Source: Hyphochytrium catenoides
Lineage: Eukaryota; Sar; Hyphochytriomycetes; Hyphochytriales; Hyphochytriaceae
NCBI GenBank assembly: GCA_900088475.1
Contig: FLMG01001949.1
Span: forward strand, 8,341-67,799
Reading direction: 5' to 3'
DNA: 59,459 nucleotides
Under the pieces are notes generated by a model. That model worked only from the letters and a program-made list of their open reading frames with translations. It was not told the origin of the DNA and did no database searches. Within the stretch, counting starts at the first letter, position 1, and every line of letters begins with the position of its first letter. Shown piece after piece: positions 37,062-48,482 of this stretch. The position numbers and the translations under genes were made by a program.

Positions 37062-37961
37062 ATCAACAAATAATGCGGAAACATCATGAATGCTAGTAGC
37101 TGCCGCGAAAGCACCAAACGACTGATAAGCACTGACAAGCCTGTCTTGCCTTCATAGAGTCAGCTATCTCCCTATGTAGGCTTCTTATGGTCTCTGGTCT
37201 CTCCCTCTTGAGGTTGCTCCTTTCTGAGGTTGATTGTGATCTGGCAGCCTCTGGCTTGCCGTCCTACAACTCTCCTTTCCATCTCAGTCTTTACTAGTTG
37301 CTCCAGCCGCTAAGGCGGAAGCTCTATCGGTCGTGGTGGGCTCATCATGTTACATCGCCCTTCGCAGCTTGTCCTTTGCTTCTGGTTTGTCAAGGATTCT
37401 GATCCTCCATACAACTACAACGCACCACTAAGAAGGTATGAATTGTATTCAGAACAAACCCCATTGTGTTCCTTAAGCCTTGGGGAAGCGGAAGGGCGTT
37501 AGCGGCTAAATTTATAACGCCCAACCTGTTGCTTTTGGGCTCTGGTTATTTGGATAGAGAGGATGGAGCCAGAGGAGTCAGAGAGCACCATCTCTCTGTG
37601 GACCGGAGCAAGTGCACCGACACGAGCTAGAGTCCATAAGGCTCCATCAGCTAAGCTGTTCGCCTCTCCTTAAAATGCTCCGAGGCATCCTTATCCCGTA
37701 CCTTATTAGGCTAACTGATTAATGGGTTGACGAGTTCCTTGACGTGCATCATGTCTTTTGGTCGGCTGCCTCTTTGAGATACCAGTATCAGTCATGGGTA
37801 CCATTAGGCCCCTAGGGGTTGTAAGCTGAGCCTCAGCTAATATCCCAAGCTCGATGAAGTCTCCTAGGCGAACATCACCATGGCGACTCGGCGAGTGACT
37901 TCTTTTTTTGGGTGTCTCCAGTCCTAGACAGTATCCTCTTGGCACAGCGTGCTAGACAAGA
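37062..37961. other. Intergenic region
   Basis: About 900 bp between two plus-strand genes, presumably holding a 3' region and a promoter. A minus-strand frame at 37706-37945 is of ordinary composition with no recognisable domain. I see no gene, repeat or RNA here. Confidence 0.5.
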
Positions 37962-39507
37962 ATGGAAGGAAAGTCATCACACACCGTCGAGGTGTACTCA
38001 CCAGCCTACTGGAAGCAATGGAAGGCTAGAAGCACCATCTATCCTCCGCAAGCTCCTCAACTGTTTAAGGAGGTTTCACATCCGGAGTGCGCTCCGGTTT
38101 CAGCTGCCACTGGCGCTGCTTCCGAGATCGTTCCTGCTACTTCCGTAAGTTTATCCGAAGCCTCCAATTCCAGCAACAACTCTACGACCCCACACCAAGA
38201 TGGCGCTAGTGCTAATCAATGGGAGGGTGCTGCAAAGCAGGATGTTAGAGAGCTTCAGGATTTGGATGAGCAAAAGTCCTTGTCCTACAGCAACCTTACC
38301 GACATTAGCGATCTCGTAGACGAAGAGGATCTGAATAACAGGTCAGTTCGGCCACTTCTGCTCCTGGTAGACGGTAGGAGGGGGCTCGTGAGACGCCTAA
38401 AGTGAAGATAACCATGTATCTGTCTCTTTAATTCGGCCTACCATCTTTAGGACTCAGCTGAAAGGAACCAAACAGGAAGCCCGCGTGGAGCTTTCAGACT
38501 TCAATTCCAGGGTCAAGTCGTCTACCAAGACAGACTTCAGCCGAGGCTCCTACCGCTTTCCCCTCCCGAGCCAGAAGATCCCTCATTGGGACAGCACTAT
38601 GTACTATGATTTTGCCACAGCTAGTAACGAAGGGGTGAAAGCTCGGTCATCTCCAGCAATCAGCAGGTTTAAGAACAAGCCTCCCCAGGTCCATGATAAG
38701 GGTACGACAGTAACTGGCGCCTGGACCAGTGCCACGGAGGAAACCGACCCGGGTTAACTGAATCACTCTGCCTACTCTATCAGGGTTTAGCTTCACCGGT
38801 GGACGAAGGTCGAACCAGGCAGTGCCACTGGGACCAGGGCCTGGTGACTATTCGCCTACATTAGCGGCAGCTTCTGATCGGGTCTCTCCAGTCAAGATGC
38901 TGTTCCCGAAGGCAGTAAGGACGAGTACCACTCCTCAACAAAACACTCCCGGGCCTATTTATCATCCCAAAATAGATGCCATCCGGCCCAGCGAAGGTGG
39001 TCATTGTGCCTCTCAATCATGTCCTCAGGGACAGAGATTCACCTTTCCTTCTTCAAGGGTCTTGTTCTCCATAGAGCTCCAGCCAAGTCCTAATTCCTCT
39101 GCTAAGCTCAACCTTGTCCTTTCTCATTGAAATTTCACTTCTCAGGAAAAAGTAAATTTGGCACTGCTGAGCGAACTTGCAAGCTGACAACTTCAAGCGA
39201 GTCTCCCGGCCCAATCTATGCCACATCATCATCTATTCTTCAGCCGGAGAAGGGTAGATCATTCGCTAGTGCCAGCGACAGATCCAAGGGTCCACCAATA
39301 TTAAACCTCCCACCCCCTCGGCTGCATGCTCCATCTGGGTTTGGCTTCGGTTGCAACCTAGACGAGCACATAAAGTACGGACAGGTATCTGGAAAGGTTG
39401 ACATAAGTCTTTCTTCTCTTCCTTCTTCTTAAAAGCCCTGCTCTTGGATAAGTGTTTAGATGGCAAGTGTTCTCAACGAGGAGACTGGGAGAACGCAGTC
39501 ACGCTAG
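37962..39507 (+). CDS. SHIPPO/PGP-repeat flagellar microtubule protein (STPG/ODF3-like)
   Basis: ATG at 37962 begins MEGKSSHTVEVYSPAYWK. Five exons join in phase: NNR/TQLKGTK near 38342-38450; DK/GFSFTGGRRSNQ near 38701-38784; then to about 39000 and 39146-39384; and a short last exon MASVLNEETGRTQSR ending in TAG at 39505-39507. The protein contains repeated Pro-Gly-Pro motifs in the family style: LGPGPGDYSP, NTPGPIYHP and ESPGPIYAT. Each is followed by Ser/Phe-rich tracts such as GRSFASASDR and SGFGFG. Proteins of this type (ODF3/CIMAP, STPG) line or decorate axonemal microtubules as inner proteins or outer dense-fibre components. I cannot assign a specific subfamily. Confidence 0.8.
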
Positions 39508-39694
39508 AGGTAAGAGGCTATCCCAAGCTCCAGGGGCCGCGGTTGATATCTTGCCGCAAAACGTGAGATTGCTACAGATAGAGGACGTCGATCTTTGACA
39601 CCGCGATGTTACATTAGAATGCAATTCAATGACTCCTGAGGAGCCCTAACTTGTGGCTTTGAGGTAGGTTAGTCGCTTTAGTAAGAAGGCTCGC

Positions 39695-40556
39695 ATGCGA
39701 GGAGAGAGAACTGGCGATAACAAGATGAAGAGCTGCCGCAACGGAGATGCGCTACTGTTGGCCTGTACTCAGCGGGATAAGGAAGCTGTGACGTTTCTTC
39801 TTTCGACAAATATTGATCTGAATGCCACGGATTATGAGGTCTGCCAATTGCCTGTCCATTCCTGCGGTACTATCCTAACTCGAGGAATCTGTAGGGGAGC
39901 CGGTGTCTTCACATTGCTGCGTTGAGAGGGGACCTGACAATAGTGAGCCTATTAGTGGAGGCGCCAGGTTGGCTAGAAAAGCTCAGAGTAAAGCGAGCAA
40001 GAACTGATATCAATGCCCAAGACGGGAAAGGTATGTCGCTTGGGACAACTTTCTGATCAACGTAAGCTGTCGCTTATAAGGGGTTAACATGAACGCAGGT
40101 CGAACCGCCCTCATCATTGCCTCACAGAATGGTCATTATAACATTGTGGAGTACCTGGTCCAACACGGTAAGGATCAGAAGGAGAAGGGGAGGAAACCGT
40201 AGGAAAAGGAATTCACTCTTAGCCTTGAGAGACCTTATGATACTCCATAGGATATCGCTCACGGCGTTTAGGATGCTCGCCACTAACTCTTCCTGCTCCT
40301 ACGTTCTGACTGGAGCAGGTGCTGATCTTGAGCTTGAAGATAATGAGGGACACACAGCTCTCTCTGCATGTGGGAGCAATCAGAAGGTCTATCAGCTTCT
40401 TAGGCTGCACAAGGACATCAAGGAGACGGAGAAGCAGGTAAGAAGCTAGGCAGTCGAATACCTGGTGTTGAACCCTGAATGATCGTCAGCTAAAAAAACT
40501 CCTTGTCCATTCTCTAGCTCAAGCAGATTGAGGCAGCCAACCCCAATATAAGATAG
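39695..40556 (+). CDS. Small ankyrin-repeat protein
   Basis: Five exons, about 170 residues. ATG at 39695 reads MRGERTGDNKMKSCRNGDAL. The first repeat is ACTQRDKEAVTFLLSTNIDL. It splices at DYE/GSRCLHIAALRGDLTIVSLL, then DGKG/RTALIIASQNGHYNIVEYL. The fourth part is HG/ADLELEDNEGHTALSACGS, and the last exon is LKQIEAANPNIR with TAG at 40554-40556. A wide loop sits in repeat 2 (GWLEKLRVKRARTDI). The donor of intron 1 (GAG/GTCTGC) is weaker than the others. The stop is 71 bp from the convergent SEC20 stop. Function is presumably protein binding; the partner is unknown. Confidence 0.8.
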
Positions 40557-40627
40557 GGAGTATATAACTTTGCCTCAACGCCACTATTTATTATCTTACT
40601 GTCAATGGAAATACGCTTTGAAGCTAT

Positions 40628-42438
40628 TCACAACTCTTCTTTTGCCGGCGAAGTATTGCTGGTTGCTGGGTTTTGATTGAACCGGCCGTCTTCACTGTCA
40701 TTCGCAGAAGCATCCTCATCACGACGTCTGGTGCTGTCAACATTATCGTTGGCAGGCTGGTGCTTTCTCTTGGCTTCCACCTGACCACTAAGTGGCTGCT
40801 TATACACCTTCTCCATGCGAGCATTTTCAGACGATGTCTGATGCTCCTTTTCAGGTTCATCGACGCTATGTGAAAGTGGTTCTTTGTTAACCTTCAGACT
40901 CCCTGCATCTGGTACACTATAGGTCAAACTCCTATCCTGAGTTGCGTCTTCTGGTGGCGTTTTCGCCTCTGTTGTCACCTTTTCTCCCTCCAGAAGTGGC
41001 TGTTGTAGGTTCGCAGTCCTGCTGTCTGGAGCTGGCTCTGATATTCGCTGCATTCTCCTGCTTTCAGTCTGGGTTGCCACATCTTTCTTGGACAGGGGTG
41101 AAGGTGGCTCAGGAGAAGGGATACTTACTTCCATCGGAGGAGGAGAGATGTCCTGATCAAGGGCTGTTTGAGCTAATGAAGAGGCCGGGATGATAGGAGG
41201 GAAAGACGAGGTATTGGAAGACGAGATGACTGAAGAGACTGTTCCCCCGATAGCTCCTAGCGCTGATTGAATGAGGCTAGTTGGGATGAAGAAGGTTAAG
41301 ACTTTCCAGAAGAACTTGAGCCTCTTGTAAAGAATGTACGCCACCACTGAGAGAAAGAACGCCAAGGCGAGCCCCACCAAAATTTTCTCCCTTTTGGCGC
41401 GTCGCTGTAGATTGCGGAAGAAGGGTAGCGGCGATAGAGTTAGGAGATAGATATGACACTAGGCATGGTGAAGCCTGGCAGATTGGAGAATAAACTCACA
41501 TGAAAGGTAGTGAGGAGGTTCTTGGCTTGTTGAACGGCTCCAGAAAACCCCTGGTATTGCTGCACCGTTCCTTCAAGCGTCTTCGAGCCCTCATCTAAGG
41601 GATTGCGCGGGTGAGCGCCAGGAAGCTTTAGGATTCTTTGCAATAGCAGAGGTACTGACCAAGAACAAGGGAGACGTTGGCCACACGCTCCAGCTCTTGC
41701 GTCATCATCTGCCGGGTTCGTCTGAGGCCAGCTGTGACATCTTTTGCAATACTTATCTGCTCTTGCCTTCCCCTATTTATGATAACAACGCTCTGAGTGG
41801 ACTTTCTAAATGCCAAGAAGAGGAAGGGCTTACATCATGCGGTTCCTTATGGCTGTGGCTTCACGTGCGCTATCCTTGCCATCAAATTTAGACTGCAGGA
41901 GTGCTTCCCTATCTCTTAGATATTGACGCTCTGAAGCGGCTCTGTGGTCAATTACGGCCTAAAATGTATCGGTCCTAAGCCCCAAGGGAACGCTGTAGCA
42001 TAAGTTGTTTCCACATGCACATACTTACCTTATTAAGCAGTGTTGTCATCTTGTCTGCTTCGCCAGCCAACTGTCTGAGCTGATGTAAAAGTGTTTCTCT
42101 CCTGTCTCCTCTATCAACTGACTCAACAGCTTCTATTTCTGACCGCTAGCATTCGGGGTAAGGTTAGGTTACGTATTATCCCGGCTGCGAAGATGAAAGC
42201 AGACCTTAATGGCAAACTTCAGGTCTGATAGGTAAGCTCTGGCCTGTATAAGTAACTCTGAAAAGTCCTTTTTTATGTGGGGCGATTTCCTGGTGCCATC
42301 ATCTGAAGCCTTGGTGCAAACTGCATCCACAATGAGCCTCGCTTGTCTCTCAGCAACCCGAACCGAGGAGATGATACTCTCTGCATCGTCGTCACTGGTA
42401 TAGAGGTTACCGCCACTTCTTCCCTGTACAACCGCCAT
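40628..42438 (-). CDS. SEC20: SEC20/BNIP1-type SNARE with long lumenal tail ending KEEL
   Basis: Sec20 is the ER Q-SNARE that works with Use1 and Syntaxin-18/Ufe1 in Golgi-to-ER retrograde fusion. ATG at 42438 gives MAVVQGRSGGNLYTSD. Exons splice through AIK/RSEIEAVES, LLNK/AVIDHRAASER and the SNARE-like heptad region SISKDVTAGLRRTRQMMTQE. They continue through TLEGTVQQYQGFSGAVQQAK (compare BNIP1 FKSMSGTIQLGRKL), a basic REKI patch and the membrane anchor LVGLALAFFLSVVAYILYKR. About 210 further residues follow the anchor, Pro/Ser/Glu-rich and low-complexity, ending SPAKEEL at the stop (40628-40630). Yeast Sec20 is also a type II protein with an HDEL end; BNIP1 lacks it. Confidence 0.88.
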
Positions 42439-43097
42439 ATCTCTTTAAGACGGCTTACACCGCCTATGAGCTACACATAAACTATCTGGCAATCACTAAG
42501 CACGGCAGCCGAGGGTCCAGTCATCTCCTCACCCTTTCTGAAAAGTGGCGATGATCTCTGAGCAAGCTTTTCTTTTCTTGATGAAGCACAGTGTCACCAA
42601 CAAAGACACGGGCGATAAATAATCCACAAGCTTTCCCAAGAACTTCATCATCTGTCTGCAACCCCCCAGGAGCACGCGTTCTCGGAGAGACCTCCCCCTG
42701 GAGATAGTGCTGGGTTGGCGGGAACGTGGCTTTGAAATAATGACAGGGAATCAAGAAACTACTGTGTGAAAGGACCACAAAGGTGTTCTGATAGGGACAA
42801 CAGTCGCGCCAGCACCACTTGGTGAATGATTGTGATGGCTTTTACCGTTATTATTACAGTGCAAAGAGTTTTGGACTCCTTGCCGCACTCTGTCAGAAGC
42901 TTTTCTTGCGCTACCTGACCAGCTCCGCTTGGCTTCGCAGTGAGAATAGGACAATCTATCAAACAGGGGACTTGGTGAGAGGTGGAAAGCCAAGAGGCGC
43001 TCCTTTCTCGCTAAAAAGCCACTTACTTCGAAATAAAATAATCGCCAACTGCTCGGCGGTTCCTTTGAACGGGGACTGTGATCTCGAATGATCCAAG
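42439..43097. other. Divergent region SEC20 / TOP2 with unexplained minus-strand frame
   Basis: The starts of SEC20 and TOP2 face away from each other across 659 bp, so promoters are expected. A minus-strand frame at 42535-42745 (TFPPTQHYLQGEVSPRT ... GKACGLFIARVFVGDTVL) looks protein-like. It ends at a donor-like GTGAGG, and a second open frame lies upstream at 42751-42993 (SHHNHSPSGAGATVVPI). The string LFIARVFVGDT faintly recalls the late part of a PARP catalytic domain, but the rest of that fold is missing. It may be a gene fragment or a SEC20 leader exon. Confidence 0.35.
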
Positions 43098-46000
43098 ATG
43101 AAGGCGCCGCCAGAGAAGCCGAAAGGGCAGCCTTCTATACAAAACTTTCTCCTCGATCTGTCTAAGGGTAGTCCGGTGAAGCCCGCCGCTCGCAATCTTC
43201 AGCGTAGCGGGAGCCAGCTGTCAGGAATGACCAGTCAGGAGTCGCCGATAGAAGCCTTGTCGTCTTCTGACGATACAAGCGATCTCCTCGATGGTCCGAA
43301 TACCGGGCACAGTACTTCAAAGCCTGCCAAGAGTAAGGCGAAAGCCATCCTGGGCAAAAGACTAGCAAAGGATTCCAAGGCCCCTGCGGCAGCTAAGGCA
43401 AAAGGACAATCCAGAGGACTGCGGAAGGCCAAAGCTACCGCTGGGAAACCCAGAGCCACTGCGGCGAGAAAGAGTGTCAAGGAGGAGGAACTTGAAGACC
43501 ACGATGAGGTCTTCTCTATTGGTGACTCGTCAACGCCTGACAACAGCCCAATGTCTGACTCTGATTATAGCTATAAGGGAGAGAGCCTAAGACACAAGGC
43601 AAAAAAGCCCAAGAAGGATTCCGCAAGCGGCATTGCTGCGTCTAAAGGCAGAAAGCCACTGGCTGCGAAGCATAAGCCTGCANNNNNNNNNNNNNNNNNN
43701 NNNNNNNNNNNNNNNNNNNNNNNNNNNNNNNNNNNNNNNNGATGAAAACAAGGCCCCAGCTCCAAAGAAGCGTAGAGTGACACAAAGTCCCACCAAACCG
43801 CTTACTGTGGAGCAGATATACCAAAAGAAGACACAGCTAGAGCACATTCTTCTGCGTCCCGACACCTACGTGGGGTCGATCACAGAGCTCACTCAGCAGA
43901 TGTGGATCTATGACGATGAGCTAGGCAACTTCGCCTTCAGGGAAATCACCTTCGTCCCTGGCTTGTACAAGATCTTTGACGAGATCTTAGTAAACGCCGC
44001 GGACAACAAGCAACGGGACCCCGAAGGCATGACAGTGCTCAAGGTTGAACTGGACCAGGAAAAGGGAAGCATAAAGGTCTGGAATAATGGCAAGGGTATC
44101 CCAGTTGTGGTGCACAAGGAGCACAACGTGTACATTCCGGAGCTAATCTTCGGTCACCTACTGACTGGAAGTAACTTCAACGACCACATGAAGAAGACAA
44201 CGGGAGGAAGGAACGGCTACGGCGCCAAACTTGCTAATATCTTTTCTACGGAGTTTACAGTGGAGACGTACGACTCCAAAGAAGGGCTAAAATACAAGCA
44301 AACTTTCACCAACAACATGAGCAAAAGAAAGGATCCGAAGATCAGTTCGCCCAAGTCGAAGAGCTCTGACTACACTTGCATTATTTTCAAGCCGGACTTC
44401 AAGCGATTCGGCATGAGCGGGTTTGATAAGGACACTCTCTCGCTGATGAAGAAGCGCGTTTATGACATGGCCGGAGTCACCGACAAGAGCTTGCGTGTCT
44501 ACTTAAATGGCGAGAAGATTAAAGTACAGAGCTTTCCTCAGTACGTGGAAATGTACAAAGCCGCAGCTGGCCAGTCTGATGCTCCGAAAATCTTTGAGAA
44601 GGTCAATGACCGCTGGGAAGTGGCAGTGACGGTTAGCGATGGCTCCTTCCAGCAAATCAGCTTTGTGAACGCCATCGCAACCACGAAGGGCGGCCAGCAT
44701 GTGAACTATGTGACAGAGCAGATGGTGAGCAGAATCCTGGCAAGCGTCAATAAGAAGAATAAGGACATCGCCCTTAAGCCGGCGCAAGTGCGGAACCAAC
44801 TCTTTGTGTTCGTGAACTGTCTCATTGAGAATCCCGCGTTTGACTCGCAAACCAAAGAGACTCTTACGACTACCATGTCCTCCTTTGGTTCAAAGTGCGT
44901 ACTTAGCGAGAAGTTTCTCAAGAAGCTGGAAAAGAGTCCCATCGTAGATCAGGTGCAGTCTTGGGTGAAGTACAAGCAAAACCAGCAGCTGCAACGGAAA
45001 AGTGGCTCCAAATGCTCTAGACTCACGGGCATTGCGAAGCTCGATGATGCCAACTTTGCAGGCACTGCTAAGGGACAAGATTGCACGCTTATCCTGACAG
45101 AAGGAGACTCTGCCAAGGCACTGGCGCTGAGCGGCTTAGGGGTCATTGGACGTGATTATTATGGTATATATCCTCTAAAGGGAAAGCTTCTCAACGTCCG
45201 CGAGGCCAGTCATGCGCAGATTATGAAGAATGAGGAGATTCAGCAGGTTGTCCGCATTTTGGGTCTGAAGTTTGGCAAGGAGTATCCAGACACCAAGTCG
45301 TTGCGCTATGGACACCTGATGATTATGGCAGATCAGGACCATGACGGAAGCCATATTAAGGGCTTAGTCATCAACTTTATCCACTTCTTCTGGCCCTCGC
45401 TTATCAAGATTCCAGGGTTTCTAAGGGAGTTTATCACTCCAATAGTGAAGGTCAGCAAGGGAAACCAGCACATCGCCTTCTATACCACGCCGGAGTATGA
45501 TAAGTGGAAGAGTGACCCTGAAAAGTCTAAGGGTTGGTCCATAAAGTACTATAAAGGACTTGGGACTAGTACAGCCAAAGAAGCCAAGGAATATTTCTCG
45601 GACCTTAAAAGGCACCGGATCACCTTCAAGTATAGAGGAGAGGAAGACACCAACGCTATAGACATGGCATTCTCCAAGAAGAGGGTAGCTGAACGGAAGG
45701 AATGGCTGAACCACCACGAAGTAGGAACTCATGTCGACTACACCATAGACAGCATGCACTATGGGGAGTTCATCAACAAGGAGCTGATCCTATTCTCCGT
45801 AGCAGACAACATCCGCTCAATCTCCCTTCTGATGGACGGTTTGAAACCTTCCCAGCGGAAGGTGCTCTTCTGCTGCTTCAAGAGAAACCTGGTGAATGAA
45901 GTGAAAGTGGCACAGCTTGCTGGTTACGTCTCTGAGCACTCTGCCTACCACCATGGCGAGGCCAGTCTAATGAGCACCATCATCGGCATGGCGCAAGGCT

Positions 46001-47378
46001 TTGTAGGCAGCAACAACCTTCACTTGCTGGTACCTAGTGGGCAATTTGGAACTCGATTAATGGGCGGCAAGGACGCCGCAAGCGCTCGTTATATTTTCAC
46101 AAGGCTGGATCCAGTGACCCGTCTGATTTTCAGGCAGGAGGATGATGCTATCTTGCACTACCTGGACGAAGATGGCCAATCTATTGAGCCTTCCTTTTAC
46201 GTACCCATTCTGCCTATGGTCTTGGTCAACGGTAGTGAGGGCATTGGCACGGGCTGGTCTTCTCAGATCCCAAACTATAATCCTCGGGACATAATCCAGA
46301 ATTTGAGGCTTCTTCTAAAGGACGAGCGACCTGTACCGATGGACCCTTGGTATCGAGGATTCGATGGTGTGATCCAGCCTAAGGATGGAGGAATGGCTTT
46401 TACGGCGAACGGCCTCTACTCTGAGGTGGATGATTGCACCATAAAGATAAGAGAGCTGCCCTTAAAGACCTGGACTTCTAACTACAAGCTGTTCTTGGAA
46501 GGCGTCCTTACCTCATCGGAAAAGACAAGCAAACTTCAGATCACCAACTTTGACGAGAATCACACTGATACGACGGTTAGCTTCACAGTGAAGATGACTC
46601 CAGATGGCTTTAGAGCAGCCCAGACTGCACCCGGTGGCTTCTTGAGCGTCTTCAAGCTTGAGGGATCAATTTCTACTTCGAACATGAACCTTTTCAACGC
46701 TGATGGGCAAATCCAGAAGTATCAGTCCCCGATTGAGATACTGGAGGCCTTTTTCCCAGTACGGTTACAGTTCTATCAGAAGCGCAAAGACCACATGGTG
46801 CGGAAACTGGAGCAAGAGCTTGTTATTATAAAGAATAAGGTGCGGTTTATAGAGGCTGTGGTGGGCGGAGTGCTTCAGGTCAACAACAGGAAGAAGCAGG
46901 ATATTGTCAACGATCTGAGTACGATGAGGTTCCACCGTGTGGATAAAAATGGCGCGTCGGTAACAGAGGACGAGGAAGAAGTAGAGCTTGGCGTCGCCAC
47001 GGAAAGCGTACGGTGAGTTAAGCACATCTCGTGTACCTTTTAGCTAAGTGACACTGCTGACATCCTTCCTTCTTTCGTGCACCTTGCTCTTCTCCCTTTA
47101 GGGGTTATGACTACCTCCTTTCCATGCAGATTTGGAGCTTAACGACCGAGAAGATCCAAAAGCTACGAGGAGATTTGGAAGCGAAAGAACAGGAGCTTAA
47201 CATTCTGCAGAGTAAAACTACCCGTGATTTGTGGCTTGAAGACCTTGATGCGCTGGAAGCTGGATTGGATGATTATGATGAGCGCGTGAAAGCGGAGCAA
47301 GGAGACTTCTCCTCTCAAAGCACTAATAAGGCCAGCCGAAAGAGGAAAGCACCTTCCGCGGCCCTTAAGAGGAAGTAA
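43098..47378 (+). CDS. TOP2: DNA topoisomerase II
   Basis: This type IIA topoisomerase passes one DNA duplex through another using ATP, in the nucleus. The GHKL ATPase has LRPDTYVGSI, EILVNAADNK, NGKGIPV and TTGGRNGYGAKLANIFST. The TOPRIM domain has LTEGDSAKALALSG and IMADQDHDGSHIKGL. The WHD catalytic segment is MGGKDAASARYIFTRL with the active-site Tyr (animal enzymes have P-R-Y where this has A-R-Y). Exon 2 (47102-47378) joins in phase as SVR/GYDYLLSMQIWSL, and the protein stops soon after DLWLEDLDALEAGLDDY. Only about 30 basic residues follow, against several hundred in animal TOP2. About 200 disordered Lys/Ser/Ala-rich residues instead precede the ATPase domain, starting MKAPPEKPKGQPSIQNFLLD. 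A run of N (43683-43740) interrupts this extension, and the frame changes across it. Confidence 0.97.
43683..43740. other. Assembly gap (58 N) inside the TOP2 N-terminal extension
   Basis: There are 58 unknown bases. The upstream frame ends on codon GCA at 43680-43682 and the downstream TOP2 frame resumes at 43741. Because 58 is not a multiple of three, the drawn length cannot keep the frame. Either the true length differs or an intron lies in the gap. Confidence 0.95.
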
Positions 47379-47402
47379 CCACCGGGATGTAGTGTAACAT
47401 GG

Positions 47403-48482
47403 TCATTGCTCTTCCAATCCTGCACTTGTTACTTGGTTGCTAACAACTGCTACAGTTTTCCCGCCAAAGTGTTGGCCCCCACTCAGTAGAATAATGGTTA
47501 TCTTATGCAAGGCCAAGGTGCGGGCCCTTGAGACCGCACTTTTACTAGCAATCTGCATGAATACGTTTTGTAAGCTGATGTAATGATGGAGGCTGGTATA
47601 CTTATACCTTGATAGCTTCTCCTTGCTTGTCGTTCTCGGCAGTTCCCAGTGCCTTTACCTCCAGCGACTCCACGCTGGTCTTTCGTACCGTCAGTCGTAA
47701 GCAACAAGAGACCTTACACTCGTACCCCTGCGACAAGAAAAACTTGAAATGAGCGGACTCTGAGTGAAAATTAGGCTTGTCAATAATGATACCTTGCTCA
47801 GGGTTTTGACTACTGAAACGGTAGATATCTCGATAATTCTCGAACTCCAGCCACTGAACCCCAAATAATAGTTAGCTAATTCTACACTCTGCGCGGAATA
47901 AAAAGGTAGACATGTCAGGCTGGTTGGAAAGCAATGGTAGGGCTGGAGCAAGTGAGACAATGAAGCTAGGACAAAAAACAAAACAAAAACCAGCACTTGC
48001 TGTTTCACCAAGCGGTATAAAAGAGCGCAAAGCAAGGAACTTCTATTCGCTTGCTACCCCTTACCTGTACGGACGATAGCGGAAGCCTCATGGGACCCTT
48101 TCGAGCCTTCTTTTTCTGAACTCTCAGAGGCCACCCGCAAAGAAGGATACCGTCGAGGCGGTCAATAGCTGTTATGGCAGATGCAATGGAGAAATAATGG
48201 ACCACGCAGTCTCGCAAACCATTGCTTTGGGCATTGCGATGGTCATCTTGGGAGTCAAAAATGACCAGATCGTATATGAGTCCGCACTTGAGAAAGAGAT
48301 CTAGATTATATGTGCACAAAATGCCCATTAGCTGCGGTGAACGCGCAAAAAGGCTGGTGAGTCGTACCCTCGATATCGCCTGGCGTAGCTGCTGGATGGA
48401 GGTTGGTAACATAAACTCTGGCCTGCTCCGATGGAGTCTCGAAGGTGATAACCTCATCTGGTAGGGTCGGATGGCCACCCAT
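47403..48482 (-). CDS. RDM1: RDM1-like (RAD52-motif) RNA/DNA-binding protein
   Basis: RDM1 carries an RRM and a RAD52-type motif and is linked in vertebrates to DNA-damage response. Exon 1 starts at ATG 48482 (MGGHPTLPDEVI) and holds RNP2, ARVYVTNLHPAATPGDI. A 67-bp intron (48367-48301) joins in phase to EDLFLKCGLIYDLVIF. The rest of the RRM follows, with the RNP1 equivalent GLRDCVVHYF and helix SAITAIDRLDGILLCGWPL. The next exon is SVELANYYLGFSGWSSRII, closely matching RDM1 ELANYYFGFNGCSKRII. Then come GYECKVSCCLRLTVRKTS and a last exon ending TSAGLEEQ with TGA at 47403-47405. The ATG is uncertain, because the frame stays open upstream (LAVLANQDYYLLP) and the conserved part begins about 15 residues inside. 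Convergent with TOP2. Confidence 0.8.

Noticed and set aside
43633-43682. TOP2 beginning at an ATG at 43633
   Set aside because: That frame before the gap is a different phase from the long open frame starting at 43098. The 43098 frame has the better start and composition; the apparent join is made by unknown bases.
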